From positions 248,001 through 312,000 of the forward strand of contig JANVFP010000031.1 of NCBI GenBank assembly GCA_027919835.1: a DNA stretch of 64,000 bases, given 5' to 3'. This document shows positions 1 to 11,900 of the stretch, one piece after another. The notes below the pieces were generated by a model. The model was not told where the DNA came from. It searched no databases and was given only the letters and a program-made list of their open reading frames with translations. The number at the start of each line of letters is the position of its first letter. Position 1 is the stretch's first letter. Source of the DNA: Lentinula raphanica. Taxonomy: Eukaryota; Basidiomycota; Agaricomycetes; Agaricales; Omphalotaceae. Both the position numbers and the translations under genes were made by a program.

Positions 1-657
1 CATTGTTCCCATCGCTCAGCACGGTTCCCTTGATGACTGTGTCTACGTATGTGCCTCGTATCGAGTATTCTATGGATCGATTCTGACTTGTACTTCTTCA
101 GTTCACTGCTTCCGGTGATGGTAGTGCAACCGCTGTGAGTAACTACTTGTCGTCTTTCATGAGACTGATGAACTGACTCGCGACGTGTCTTCCTTCAGTC
201 TAACGCAACTGCTGCTGCCGCTACTGCTGCTGGTGCCGCCGATGCTACTGCTGCTGCTGGTACCGCTGATGCTACTGCCGCAGCTACCGCTGCAGGAGCT
301 GCCGCCACTGCTGCCAACTCGACTGCTACTGGAGCTACCGCCCAGGCTGGCAATGGACAAGGCCAGAACAAGAAGGGCCAGAACCAGAACAACCAGGGTG
401 CTCAGGCCGCTCAGGCTCAGGGTGCTCAGGCCCAAGGTGCTCAGGCTCAAGGACAAAACGCTGGTAACCAGAACCAGGGTGCTCAGGCCGCTCAGGCCCA
501 GGGTGCCCAAGCTCAGGGTGCTCAGGCTCAAGCACAAGGACAAAACGCCGGTAACCAGAACCAAGGCGCTCAAGCTCAGGCCCAAGGCCAAAACGCTGCT
601 GCTGCTGGTGCCAAAGCCAACAGAAACAGGCGATCGCTTAGGCTGAGCCGTCTCTGA
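1..657 (+). CDS. C-terminal part of an Ala/Gln-rich protein (5' truncated by the window)
   Basis: Three exons can be joined in one frame: 1-46, 102-134 and 199-657, with donors GTATGT and GTGAGT and CAG acceptors. The first two exons give a short ordered stretch (GSLDDCVY then FTASGDGSATA). The last exon encodes Ala/Thr runs, then repeats of the type GAQAQ and NAGNQNQ, and ends in a basic tail (NRNRRSLRLSRL). The Ala/Thr/Ser and Gln/Asn/Gly composition suits a secreted or wall-associated fungal protein tail, but the N-terminus is outside the window, so neither secretion nor function can be judged. I do not recognise the family. The long minus-strand Ser/Leu-rich frame over the same DNA is an antisense shadow of the repeats. 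Confidence 0.6.
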
Positions 658-944
658 GCGTCTCGCGCTTTCCTTTTCTTTCTTTCGGACTGAGCACGGT
701 TTCGTCCTAGTAGTTCTTGTATGTCTTGTTGCCACTTTTCAGCATTAGAGGTCCGTGATACCCATTACCACCCATACATATCATTCATGTCGTACTGTAC
801 CCTGGAGCAAATGAAAACAGCTTTGGGTGAGCTATTTTCTTTTCCGTTATTTTGAAGGCAGGAATGAGAGCACGAATCAATTGACATTTGAAAACTTTGA
901 GATGAGCGCTAAATTGGAATGCTTCTTGCTCAACTGTCATTACT

Positions 945-2076
945 ATGGCCGACTCAAAGTTCGCATACGTGAAGAAATTCGAGCTTCCAGACGCGCTCCT
1001 CCCAAATATGTTCATGGTTTTCCGTCTAGATGGACATTCCTTCCATCGGTGAGAGAAGGGACCTTGCAAGTCTCCTATCGCGTTTTATCTCACAAACATC
1101 TTTCTCTTCAATCAAGTTTCTCTGATCAGCATGGATTTACGAAGCCAAACGATCTCCGTGCCCTCCAGCTCATGGACCACGCAGCAAAATCTGTCATGGA
1201 AGAGTATAAAGACATCAGCTTAGCCTTTGGAGAGTCAGACGAGTATAGGTACGACTCGAGGCATCTTCGACCTGTTTGTATTTCTGATCTCGTCTGTTTC
1301 CAAACCTGCAAGGTTAGTTTCTTGCTCCGCAAATCCACCGCGCTGTATAACAGACGTCAAGCCAAGATAGTCTCTACTCTCACATCGCTGTTCACTTCGT
1401 GCTACGTCTTTCATTGGCCGAAATACTTTCCTGATTTACCCTTGCAATATCCTCCGTCGTTCGATGGACGCATCGTTCTTTATCCATCCCAACAAGAAGC
1501 TCGAGATTATTTCGCTTGGAGGCAAGCTGACAGTATGGATGATCTCATCTTCGAGCTTGTGATCTTTTGGCTCATCGATATGAATATTCAGCCCACATCA
1601 ACAATCTTTACAATACTGTTTTCTGGGCTCTAGTACAACAAGGTGGACAAACAACGACTGAGGCTCATGCAACTCTCAGAGTGCGTCTTGGTGTCTTTCC
1701 TCGCGCGGCATTGGTTTTAATTTGGCGTTGTTATCAGGGAACTATCTCAAAGGACAAACATGAGATACTCTTCTCGCGATTCGAAATCAACTACGACAAG
1801 ATAGATCCTCGCTACAGGAAAGGCAGTGTACTTGTTCGCGTTGAGGTACTTTTGACGTTCCCAAAATTACTATTCGTATCTTCTAACTATAATACCTCAC
1901 AGACACCCGAAGCACCTGCTCTCGATTCAGCCCAAGTTGATGTACTATCAACGATTCCCGACGATTCGAGCAAGAGGAAGAAGGCGAGAGCCGTTCGGAC
2001 CCACTTGGAATTGTTACACTGTGATCTCATCCGGGATGAGTTTTGGGATAAGTACGCTCATCTTCTGAAGGACTAG
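945..2076 (+). CDS. THG1: tRNA-His guanylyltransferase
   Basis: Thg1 adds the G(-1) nucleotide to tRNA-His, the identity element for histidyl-tRNA synthetase. The start at 945 gives MADSKFAYVKKFE, the usual Thg1 N-terminus, followed by the metal-binding motif FRLDGHSFHR. Exon 1 (945-1048) splices to 1117 (FSDQHGFTKPND); later exons give the catalytic SFGESDEY-type motif (here AFGESDEYSFLLRK), then FDGRIVLYPS, the INNLYNTVFWALV block and GTISKDKHEILF. The five or so introns are short and most have clear GT-AG borders. The predicted length of roughly 270-280 residues fits the family. The stop at 2076 faces the UBP8 stop 136 bp away, so the two genes are convergent. Confidence 0.93.
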
Positions 2077-2211
2077 GACAACACATTGTAATCTGAATAT
2101 TGTATCTCCACCCTTCGTCCTACGAATGGTTACTACATATTCTACATGAATGTATCCATATCCGGTACACCAGTCCATCCCTGTGTTATTTGTACAACAC
2201 GCCCTACACTA

Positions 2212-4387
2212 TTACACTGTTGCCAGCAACGCATCGTCTAGTTCTTTTTGTCTTGCTGCCTCTTTCTCTCGCTCAAGAGCCCTCTCCCTGACAGCCTCTG
2301 TTTCCCGTAGTCGGACATAAGTTGGCGTGATATGCGGTTTGTACTCAAGATGTTTCTTCACGTAGAAACACATATATGGTGTAGATTTCAAACATGCGCC
2401 GAGACTTGAATGTGTTACTCTGTGAAGCAATCGTCGTTATCGACTGGTATTCTGGAGAAGATTGTGGTATACATACTTGTCATCGTCAAAGCGATACCAC
2501 TGGAAAGACATATACGGTTGAGTATGGATATCAAGGTCCAAAAAGAAACACCACTCACTGCACTGTCGGATCGAGCATAGTTTGTATAATGCCCGTTGTC
2601 TAGTTGACCGTCATGGTTGATGACAGCGAAAAGTTCGTAATGATACATGATAGGTGGCCCCGAGTTCTCTCTGTCGTTGTCTTTCATGTTGATGGTCGTG
2701 AAAGGCATCATGTCTAAATTGGCTGTAAGGCGAACGGGAGAGTCGAGTTTTTTTGCAGATGCAGATTTGTCTGCGCCCTTGTGTTCGTATCGCTACTCGT
2801 TGAAACCATTCTCGTTAGATATTCTCTCTGAAGAAGAAACGAATCGTCACCTTGAATTGAAAGCTCAGCACAGGAGGCAGTCTGCGGAAGCTGAGTTTCT
2901 TGAGAGCACTCTGAGTATCATTCATTTAGTAAACGTGGAAGCTGCGACGAGAATGGGTATAGATCACAGAGGCTTTCCCGCATTTGCTGCAAGTGTAGTC
3001 TTTGGGACCAAGTTTTTCGGGCTGTGTGTACCTAGAGATAGGTTATCGTGAGATGTTGTCACGAGAGAATGAGAGAGAGAAGGCAAGGGGCTCACTTTCG
3101 TAAACACGCTCCAAGGCTAAACGCCGTATTGCTTTTGTCGCCGGAAATCACTCTATCCTTCAACTCCAGACTGACATCAAGTATCGGGTCCACCGTGCTC
3201 GTCACGTTCCCGCAACGTTCGCATTTAACGTCACTCTGTAGTTGACCCGCGAATGTAGAATGAATGATACAGTTACATGATATATTTGTTGAACCTTTGC
3301 AGTTGCTATGAATGTGATTGAGAGACGTGATGAAAAACTCGTGAGCGTCGTGCTGTGCATAGCCTGCGAGTTCCGTGGACTTGCGCCAGGTAGTCGCAAG
3401 GAATGATATTGGACCGAAAGGAGAAGTATCCTCGGAATACACCTGTATGACCCGCATTAGCGACATACACATAGTGGGAGACCCTTGTGTATACTGACTT
3501 CTATAAACAGTTTGTCCATCTCGCAACAAGCGCAATCCTGGATTTTGCATAATTTGTGATTATGTTTATCTCCTAGGAAATGGTTTCGCAGCAGCGGATT
3601 ATGCACGAAGCTTTGGAGAATCACGTTGAGGTAGCACGTTTGACCCAAGTTTAATAATCCTCGACGTCCTGGATGGAGTCTAAGTATCAATTTTTGATAA
3701 GGACAGAGCCAACCGGAGGACCTTGACACGAGATGGCCAATGTTCCCTCTAGAGCAGATGCTTCCTCTGCATCTGCGGAGGGTTCCCAGAACTTGTACGG
3801 CTCGCGAGTTATCTTGGCCACCGATCCTGTTCAAACATTTGTAGGGTCTTCCATTGAAAGCAGAGACTTTGGTTTACCTGTTCGTCTTTCCTCAACTTTG
3901 AGATGAGATTCCAGATACGTCTTGTCCAGAGTGTGATTGTGCACAACGTCGTCGCACGCGGAACAAAAAACCGCGCCCGAACTGGCGTCCACGCCTGCGA
4001 GAGAAATAAGAGAGGTTGATGAAGATAGGTAATAGTGAAAGATAATCCGACATACAGAACATATGAGAACTTTGCTTGAGATGGTCTACGACATGCGAGC
4101 CTGCCCAGCATCCCGAGTATGGGCAGTGCAGACATACGAAGGGGCGGGCCAATGTAATGTGACACGTGCCACATGTGGGAGGTGCAACCTAAACGTTGCT
4201 CAAGATAGAGATACCAATGAGTTCACTGTCTTTAAGCTACCTTCCTCCGCTTAACGAGACTCTTGCCATTTGCATGGCGCATAACACTCCAAGAGACAAC
4301 TCGTCTGTATTTGGTTTCGATAACTTCAGTGAAGCCTGTAGACAAGTGAGAGCAAGGTTCCAGATCGTCAAAGCTGTACGAAGCCAT
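2212..4387 (-). CDS. UBP8: Ubiquitin C-terminal hydrolase of the SAGA complex (Ubp8/USP22 type)
   Basis: It encodes an N-terminal ZnF-UBP domain and a USP catalytic core, as in Ubp8, which removes ubiquitin from histone H2B within SAGA. The start at 4387 (MASYSFDDLEPCSHL) is followed, after a short intron, by CGTCHITLARPFVCLHCPY and GCWAGSHVVDHLKQSSHMFC, the zinc-binding Cys/His set. The USP Cys box GLLNLGQTCYLN lies near 3.62 kb; GYAQHDAHEFF and the zinc ribbon CERC...CSKC follow; the His box GQLDNGHYTNYA lies near 2.6 kb. The C-terminal exon has a charged helix ending at 2212. Several introns interrupt the gene. It is divergent from THR1 (223 bp between starts). Confidence 0.93.
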
Positions 4388-4610
4388 CTTGCTGTTGAGG
4401 ATTGCAACGGAGGAATAGTGTTCGTTGTGGGGAACGACGTTGTTGAAATAATGGGCGCCTAATTTGCTGTAGCGGAATCAATTCATTGAGCTGGGCGCTT
4501 AGATTAAATTACGTAATATGATCAAAATTAATGATAAGAGTGACTCGATCTCCGTGTGTTTTTTTCTTCGGAGGTTTTGACAACGAATTTCTTGAGCTTT
4601 CTACATTCAA

Positions 4611-5784
4611 ATGGCTCGACAATTTTCTGTCAAAGTTCCCGCTACCTCAGCCAATATTGGACCTGGCTTTGACGTTGTAGGACTTTCTCTTTCTCTCCAT
4701 CTTACCCTCACAGTGACCGTCCCCGCCGTCCCCGAAAAACCTCATGTAGCCCCCCAAATCACTTACACTGGAGAAGGAGCCGATGAAGTCCCCTTGGATG
4801 CATACAAAAACCTCACCACAAGAGTTGCTTTGTACGTTCTGCGCTGCAATGGCATTCGTTCGTTTCCTTCAGGTCTCAAGCTCCATGCACACAATGAAAT
4901 TCCCTTCGGTCGAGGCCTTGGATCATCTGGAGCGGCCGTTATCGCTGGTGTCATACTAGGCAACGAACTGGGAGAACTCAATCTACCCAAGGAACGACTA
5001 CTTGATTTTGCACTCATGGTAGAAAGACACCCGGACAACGTCACGGCCGCTTTGATAGGTGGCTTCGTTGGATCTTATTTGCGGGAACTAGATGAAGCTG
5101 ATACAGCGGCTGCTAGTGTGCCTTTGAGTGAAGTCTTACCAGAATATCCTCCGGATGCTGGTGAGGACTGGGGTTTACACCCTCCCCCTCCTCCTGATGG
5201 TATCGGCCACTATGTCCGCTTTGGATGGTCGGAACCTATCAAAGCCATAGCTATCATCCCAAGATTTGAGCTCTCAACAGCCAAAGCGAGGGAAGTCTTG
5301 CCCTCGATGTACACGCGTAAAGACTTAGTGAGCTTCCAAGGTTCTTTGATCTGTGTTTACCATACTCATCAATCCTCCATATGTCAGGTCTTCAATCTGC
5401 AAAGATTAGCCGTCTTGACTACTGCGCTCGCTCAGAACCCACCAGATCCTGATTTGATATACGAAGCAATGAAAGATCGCATTCATCAACCTTATCGAAA
5501 AACTTTGGTGAGCGTCATATGCTCGTGGATACGTTTTGTCCGCGATTAATCTTGTTTTGTAGATTCCGGGCTTGCCAGAGGTGACCTCCTGCATTACACC
5601 TACAACACACCCTGGCCTGTTGGGTATATGCCTCTCTGGTGCAGGACCCACAATACTTGCACTCGCGACCACGAATTTTGAGAAAATTGCAGAGGATGCA
5701 CGGAAAATATTCCAAACTCAGGGAATTGAAGTAGACTGGAAGCTGCTCACTATCGCGGGAGGGAGTCAAGTGCTACCAGGATAG
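4611..5784 (+). CDS. THR1: Homoserine kinase
   Basis: This is a GHMP-family kinase that phosphorylates L-homoserine with ATP in threonine biosynthesis. The start at 4611 (MARQFSVKVPATSANIGPGFD) shows the typical homoserine-kinase N-terminus. The GHMP nucleotide loop PFGRGLGSSGAAVIAG follows, then VERHPDNVTAALIGG and the C-terminal GICLSGAGPTILAL motif. Two introns (GTGAGC...CAG after KDL, rejoining at VFNLQRLAV; GTGAGC...TAG after KTL, rejoining at IPGLPEV) restore one frame to the stop at 5784. The length of about 345-350 residues matches fungal Thr1. It is convergent with the dynein gene, 155 bp away. Confidence 0.95.
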
Positions 5785-5939
5785 AACTATATCCATAATT
5801 CATGATCATGATGTTCGTGATATACTATAATCTAATGTGCACTACAGAACGGTACAGATATTTTTGAAAATTAGTATCAGGGTATATGATCCATAATCGA
5901 AAGCAATAACGAAAAACAATCACAACTCGAACTTGGAAC

Positions 5940-8900
5940 TCAGCCTGCTGTGGTAAGACATGCTGCTCGGGTAGCCACAAGCGATCCTGCGCTGGAGTCG
6001 AAAGGTAGGTCGACCGTGAACAACACGTCGCTGCGGTCGTTGTTGAGATAGACGGGGAGATTGACCAAGTTACCGCGGGCAGTGTCATCAGATTGGACCC
6101 ATCGGATTTGTGATGGATTAAGCCGAACCACCTCCCCATTGTTGAGCATCAACTTGTCTGTTGCCCAAGATGCACCTTCAAGGGCCAGACCTTGATCAGA
6201 AGGGCATAAGCGTTTGATCAAGAACAAGAATCCCACATGACATACCGTCAATGATGAATGCCCCAGGATCGTTGACTCTCTCAATGTCAAGAATTAGGTT
6301 CAACGTTTCCAGACTCCATTTCTTGCGATGTGCTACTGCTTGTCTGGTCGCTGTGATGTACGCTTCAGGGTAGAAGAGACCGCCTAGCCAAACTTCGACA
6401 TTGTTGAGGTTGTCCACGCCAGCAATGCTGTCCAGTTGAGTAAGCCGCTTTGCGAAATTAGCCACCCAGCCTGAAACAGCCATGGCCTTCGGAACTTTGT
6501 AGACGCGCCAATGATTAGGAATAGTCCCTTTGGTCAAGGAGCTCATGAGACTACGGAGGTGGTTGGTCTGTTTGAGTTCGCCCTGGCAAACCTTGACAAC
6601 ATCACTGAGATCTCTTCGCACTTGACCCAACAGACGTCGGCCAATAGCACCCTCTCGCGAGAACAGTCGGTACAAGGGATCCTGGTTCTCGCCAGGTTGG
6701 GCTGGGAGGGTATTGAATTTCTGTAGAGCATTCAGATTTCATGTAGCCTTCAATGAGCCAGCTATCGCGTTACACACCTCTGGCAGCGAAGAAAGCCACT
6801 CCTTACATCGATCGAATAGTTGCCTCATCCATGCGGGTTGTTGTGAGGATTGTGATTTGGATGTAGCAGTCGTGACGGTCTCATCATCATCATCAGCTTG
6901 CATCCTCATCTTGCGAAGTTTACCCAGAAGCTCATCACCTATCGCAAACAGTCATCAGTTTCTAGTAAACTCAGCCATGTTGTCTTTACTCACCCTGTGC
7001 GATTGCAATGACACGTTCGGCGGTGGGAGGAAGGCTGAGCCATGATGGCGGCTCTCGGTCTGGCAATTGCTGCACCCAAGACAAGAATTGATCCATCTTG
7101 GTCCCGTCTGGCGCCCCGAGCATCTTCTGACCAGTTGAACTGGGTACCAAGTCGAAATCTACATGATATGCGTTTGGAGTGAAAAGGGCATCTACGAATG
7201 CATCTAAAATCCTTTGATCAAATTCACTGTCGACTCTTCCTCCATATACCGATTGTTTGATTAGCGTGCGAAGAGCATCCCAAGGAATAGTAGCGGGATC
7301 GATATTCGCCCGGCCTTTGGAAACCGACCCGAGCCACGTATCAATAGTGTCCAGGGCAGAGGACATATCTGAGTCATTGAAATCATACACCTTACTCCAC
7401 CCCAGAGGTACATATCGAAGACGCTCCTGCGCAACCGCTTGGAACCAGGCAAGAAGGAAGTACAGTCTAACTTTTTCAGCAGGTCCTTGGGACAAACGAG
7501 AAGGTGAAATATTGCGCAAAGAGTCGAGCAAATTTGCTTTGACACCAGGAGGTGGTTCGTTCATGAGTAAACGGGATTGTCGGAGAATATTCACGGGGAT
7601 GGATGGATTTGCTTCCATGGTGAGGAAGAGCCGGAAGTTGCGGTGAGGGTTCAATGTCTGTAATTTCTTCTCGAGCTGACCAAGCCATTCGGGAGCGAGA
7701 TGAACGTTCTTTAGCAGTACCCAAGTACCCTGCCGTGCAGCAGAAGCGATAGCTTGATCAGCAAGCGAAAATCCTTCCTGAGAACCCATTGCTACTGATG
7801 ATGAACGAGCTCCAGTATTTTTGATCAGATTCTCAACGCGATAACTAGCATCGTAGCCTGTGACGGAGATCAACGCCAGAGGGGTCGCAGCCGGCACCTC
7901 GTCTGAAACCATAGCACCTAATTCATAAACAGATTGTGCTGACATGTCGGTTTCGAAGACAGTTTGTACAAAACGAGCGGTAGATTGCAAGAGACGATCA
8001 GGACGCAGACACTTGATGATGAGCATTGAGCGAAGAGCTTCGACCGCAGCTAAGACAAGGATCAGTTGAAAATCTAGGATGAGCAAGAGAAAGTAGAACT
8101 GACGAGTGCTAGGTTCCCAAGGCATCGGAACAGATGCTTCAGGTGTATTGCTTTCCAAAAAGCTCCTCCACTCATCTTCGTGTTCGTTGAGGTGAGTGAC
8201 CACAGGTTTGAATATAGAATTCTTTGCGAAACTGTCCAGACGTTGGGCTTGTTCCGTAGTAAGGAATGTATTGTTCTCATTGCTAGCAGCAGAAGCTAGA
8301 ACGTTGTCCCCACTCTCTAGTAGGAACTCAAGCTCGTCAGTTATTTCTTCTACTCCGCGTAATTTGACTTGGGCTAGGAGGACAGCCAACATAACTCGAT
8401 CACGATAGAGAAGGGCACGGGAGGTCCGTTTGTAGACCACTAGGAAGAGGTCGTTCAGGAGAATATCTCGCCGCTGGTTATAGTCCGAGACGTTCTTCAA
8501 GTTGGGATTGTGATGGAGGACATAGTCGAAGATATCGAGGAAGAAATGTAAGGAGAATTGATAGAAGTGGTTGACCACATTCATCTGCTCCAGAACGAAG
8601 AAAACCGCACTACATGCCTGAGCAAGGGGTAGGTACTCAGCGGTAACTTGTTCGACCTCTTTCATAACTACGTCTGTCTCTTCGACTTTGCGAGTAATGT
8701 CTGCAGCTTCACGTTTGAGCGTCTCAAGAGTGTCGATAACTTTATCATCGTCTAAAATATTTCCAGAAGATTCATTGAGAGCTTGCAGCAACAGTTTCTC
8801 CAAGGTACGAAGGCGCAAGCGGAATTCGCCTTGGATTTTCATGAGATCAGTGCGTTTACGTTCTGTGTCGGGTCGCTCCACCTTCAGGACCTGATCAAGA

Positions 8901-11900
8901 GACTGGCTTTGAAGACTGCTGCGGGTCATAGTGAAGTTGACAAATGTGACCCGACTGCAGATATCGGGGGAGAATTCCACGGAGGGGTCTCGAGTAGAAA
9001 GGAACATAGTGAACGATGGAGAAAAGTCAATGTCCTGGCTTCCAAGGCGTATCAAAACACGTCCTCCGGTTCGGCGAATTTCCTTGTTCAGAACGGCGTT
9101 GAGTATAGGATCCAGTCGCTCCACATCCTGGATAAGAAGGGGGTTTCCAAACCGGAGAGCACTTTCTAAAACTTTCAAGAATGCCTCATCTAAGAAGCTT
9201 GTGACGGTGATCTTCCGGTCCTTGTACTCGTTCATAAGGAAAGTAGTCGCTTGACCGGTAGGATCAATAATCAGTGGGTAACGATTGAAGCGTTTGAGCA
9301 TGATAGCGTTTTCGGTTGTGAGATTATCGGAAGGTAGGGATTTGGATTGCCAGCTCAAGCGATCGTCTGCCGACGATAGGTACTCCGTCAGCGAAAGTTC
9401 GGGTTTGAACTTAATGTTGGCTTCGGATAAATGATTAGACCATTCCTGCCACATCACCTCGCGATAATGCTGATCAAAGAATCCTCCATAGGCTAGGAAA
9501 GCAGCGGAGAGGAGCACATCACCGACTATGGTCGACATTTCGTCATCGAAAGTACGGCTCCCTGCTTCCCATCGGCCCCTTTCAGAGGAAAGACTTTCGA
9601 GCAATTTCATGCTGCGATCGACTTTACTTTGAACGCGCTCCATCTCGGATTTAATGGCTTGGGTTTCACTTATGAGGAGAGCGTATTCTTCCTTGTATCT
9701 CCCGATCTTGGCTTCAAGCTCCGCAATCATATTGATGATGGCGGAAGCCTGCTTTTTGGTCGTTTCGGCCTGTTGTTCGAGAGAGAGGACCTCGTTACGC
9801 AGGGGTTCGACTCGATCCAAGATCTCCGAAAATTTGACCTGTGCTAACGCCCATTTAACCAATGGTCCGCAGGCTTTACTTGCACGATTCACAGTCTCGA
9901 AGTTATAAGAAGGTCGGCTGAGGAAATCTCTCTTCATCAGATCGCGAAGGCCTTTCGTCATCTGACTAGTGGTATCGAAATTGACGATGCGCTGAATGAA
10001 GTCGTCGCGACGAATGATACCCTGCACAGTACGCCAGCTGTCTATTTTGTGACCCAAGATTGTACAAACTGACTCCATTGCCAGTTTCACGGCCTCTGGA
10101 GGGTTGGCCATGGCACGCACTTCCTGCAGATGTTGCCGTTTGATATTACCTACAGCCGCTTGTGCCTCGAGAACAGCAGGCTCTGCGTCAGCAAGATCGG
10201 CGGTGGCAATGGCTTTGCGCTGCTCAATATGTTTGTCTTGTTCGACTAGAGCGGCCTGGATTTCAATAGAAGCCGCTTTTTTCTGTTCGGCTTCCTGTTG
10301 ATCTGCAACCATGCGCTTGAGCTTTTCGTTAGCTTCAGCATCTTTAGCTTCCAGCTGGGTCCGTTTGATTGCAAGACTCTTGCGTAGCTCTTCAACTTGA
10401 GTTACGGTATCTCTGAGTTTGTCGAGGCCAACATGTAAGTGGCGTTGCTGTTCTTCGAGTTCATCTCGTTTCTCCGCGTGAAGTCTGACATAGTGATTGA
10501 TGCTGCAATGACGGTTCAAGAACGAGTAATATAAAGCAAAAGAACCGGACTCACAAATCTAGGTAATGACGGGGTGTCACGTAATTATACCGACCTTGTC
10601 GTCGACTGAGGCGTTGATTGATTTGATGAAGGGAGGAATGAACATATACCAGGGCATTAACCACAGCTGTGCGATGCACAGGAGGTAGTGAGAGATCCCT
10701 GTATACGACAGGAAACAGAGCAGGGGGATTGTACGACGACAGATCCAGATCGAGAGATTGGGTGAATTCCATTCCAACCTGATAGAATGCTTGGTCGGAC
10801 CAATCGCCGAACCAATCGAGAACACAACGATTGAACAAAGCAGGCGAGGTTGCAGCCCTGGATGCGAGGCCGTTCGCTGGAGGATTCATAGTGAATACGA
10901 CGTGAAGGTTACGCGCAACTTGTTGTGTGAACCACCGGTACAATTCCTCAGGAGAGTCTAGCATAAGACCGTCTCTCTGAGACCCTTCCTTACAAGCGGT
11001 CATGAGAGCTGCATGCTCATCACCTTCAAACAGACCAGGAACTTCAGCATTAGCGAGGAGTGTGTTCATGCGTTCAAGGAAACCCGAATCAAGAACATTC
11101 GATTCGTCCATGATGAAGCATATCTTCTCCCCCTTGCAGCCCGCTCGGCGAAGGACAGTTCGAAGATCTTCATCGAAATCATCGCCAGTGTATTTGTTCG
11201 AGACCTTGATTTGGAAGATGCTCAACCCGTTCATCCATGCAACGAATCGAGATAAGGTTGTCTGAGTTCACAATTAGCACTGAAATGAAATGATATATAG
11301 CGAAAGTTTACCTTTCCACTCCCACTAACTCCAATGAGAAGCAAATGTCCCTGCACCTGGCGGAAGACACGGTCTATACGGAGAACGTGGTCCAGAACAT
11401 CATTAAAGAGCACAAGAGGAACATCTAGCTCTTCTTCATAGAAGACCTTCAGACGAGCTTTAGTGTATTCGCGCAAGGTTTCGCGATCCACAGGAATATA
11501 GTTCTTGGATGTCCAATTCGAGAATAGAATCGGCCTGCGTAACGCATCATCCTTGTTTATGGTCGGGAAACACTCCAATGCAACCATATCTATGTTTTCG
11601 TCCGTCCAAGCGCGTTCTTCTTCGGTCACCAATCGATCTTGAAAGAGCCGCAGAGCTTCATGGGCCCATACACGCACAAGGCCTTCTACCGATAGGAGCT
11701 CCAAAGGCCGGATAGCCTCGTAAATGCCTCGGACCCAGCGAGTCAGTTCACGAGGACTGTAAACATAGTGCGCCTGAGCATCGGTAGTGAAGCGCTTCTG
11801 CGACGCGAGGTAGAAGGAGACCATAGCATCCGTTAAAGGCTCTGCATAAGTGCGTAGATTAGGAACAACTTTGAGAGCTGCCCGATTATATGTTCCATAA

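Noticed and set aside
157..735. 192-residue Ser/Leu-rich minus-strand frame with apparent hydrophobic segments
   Set aside because: It is the antisense of the Ala/Gln repeat exon; splice borders and composition support the plus strand.
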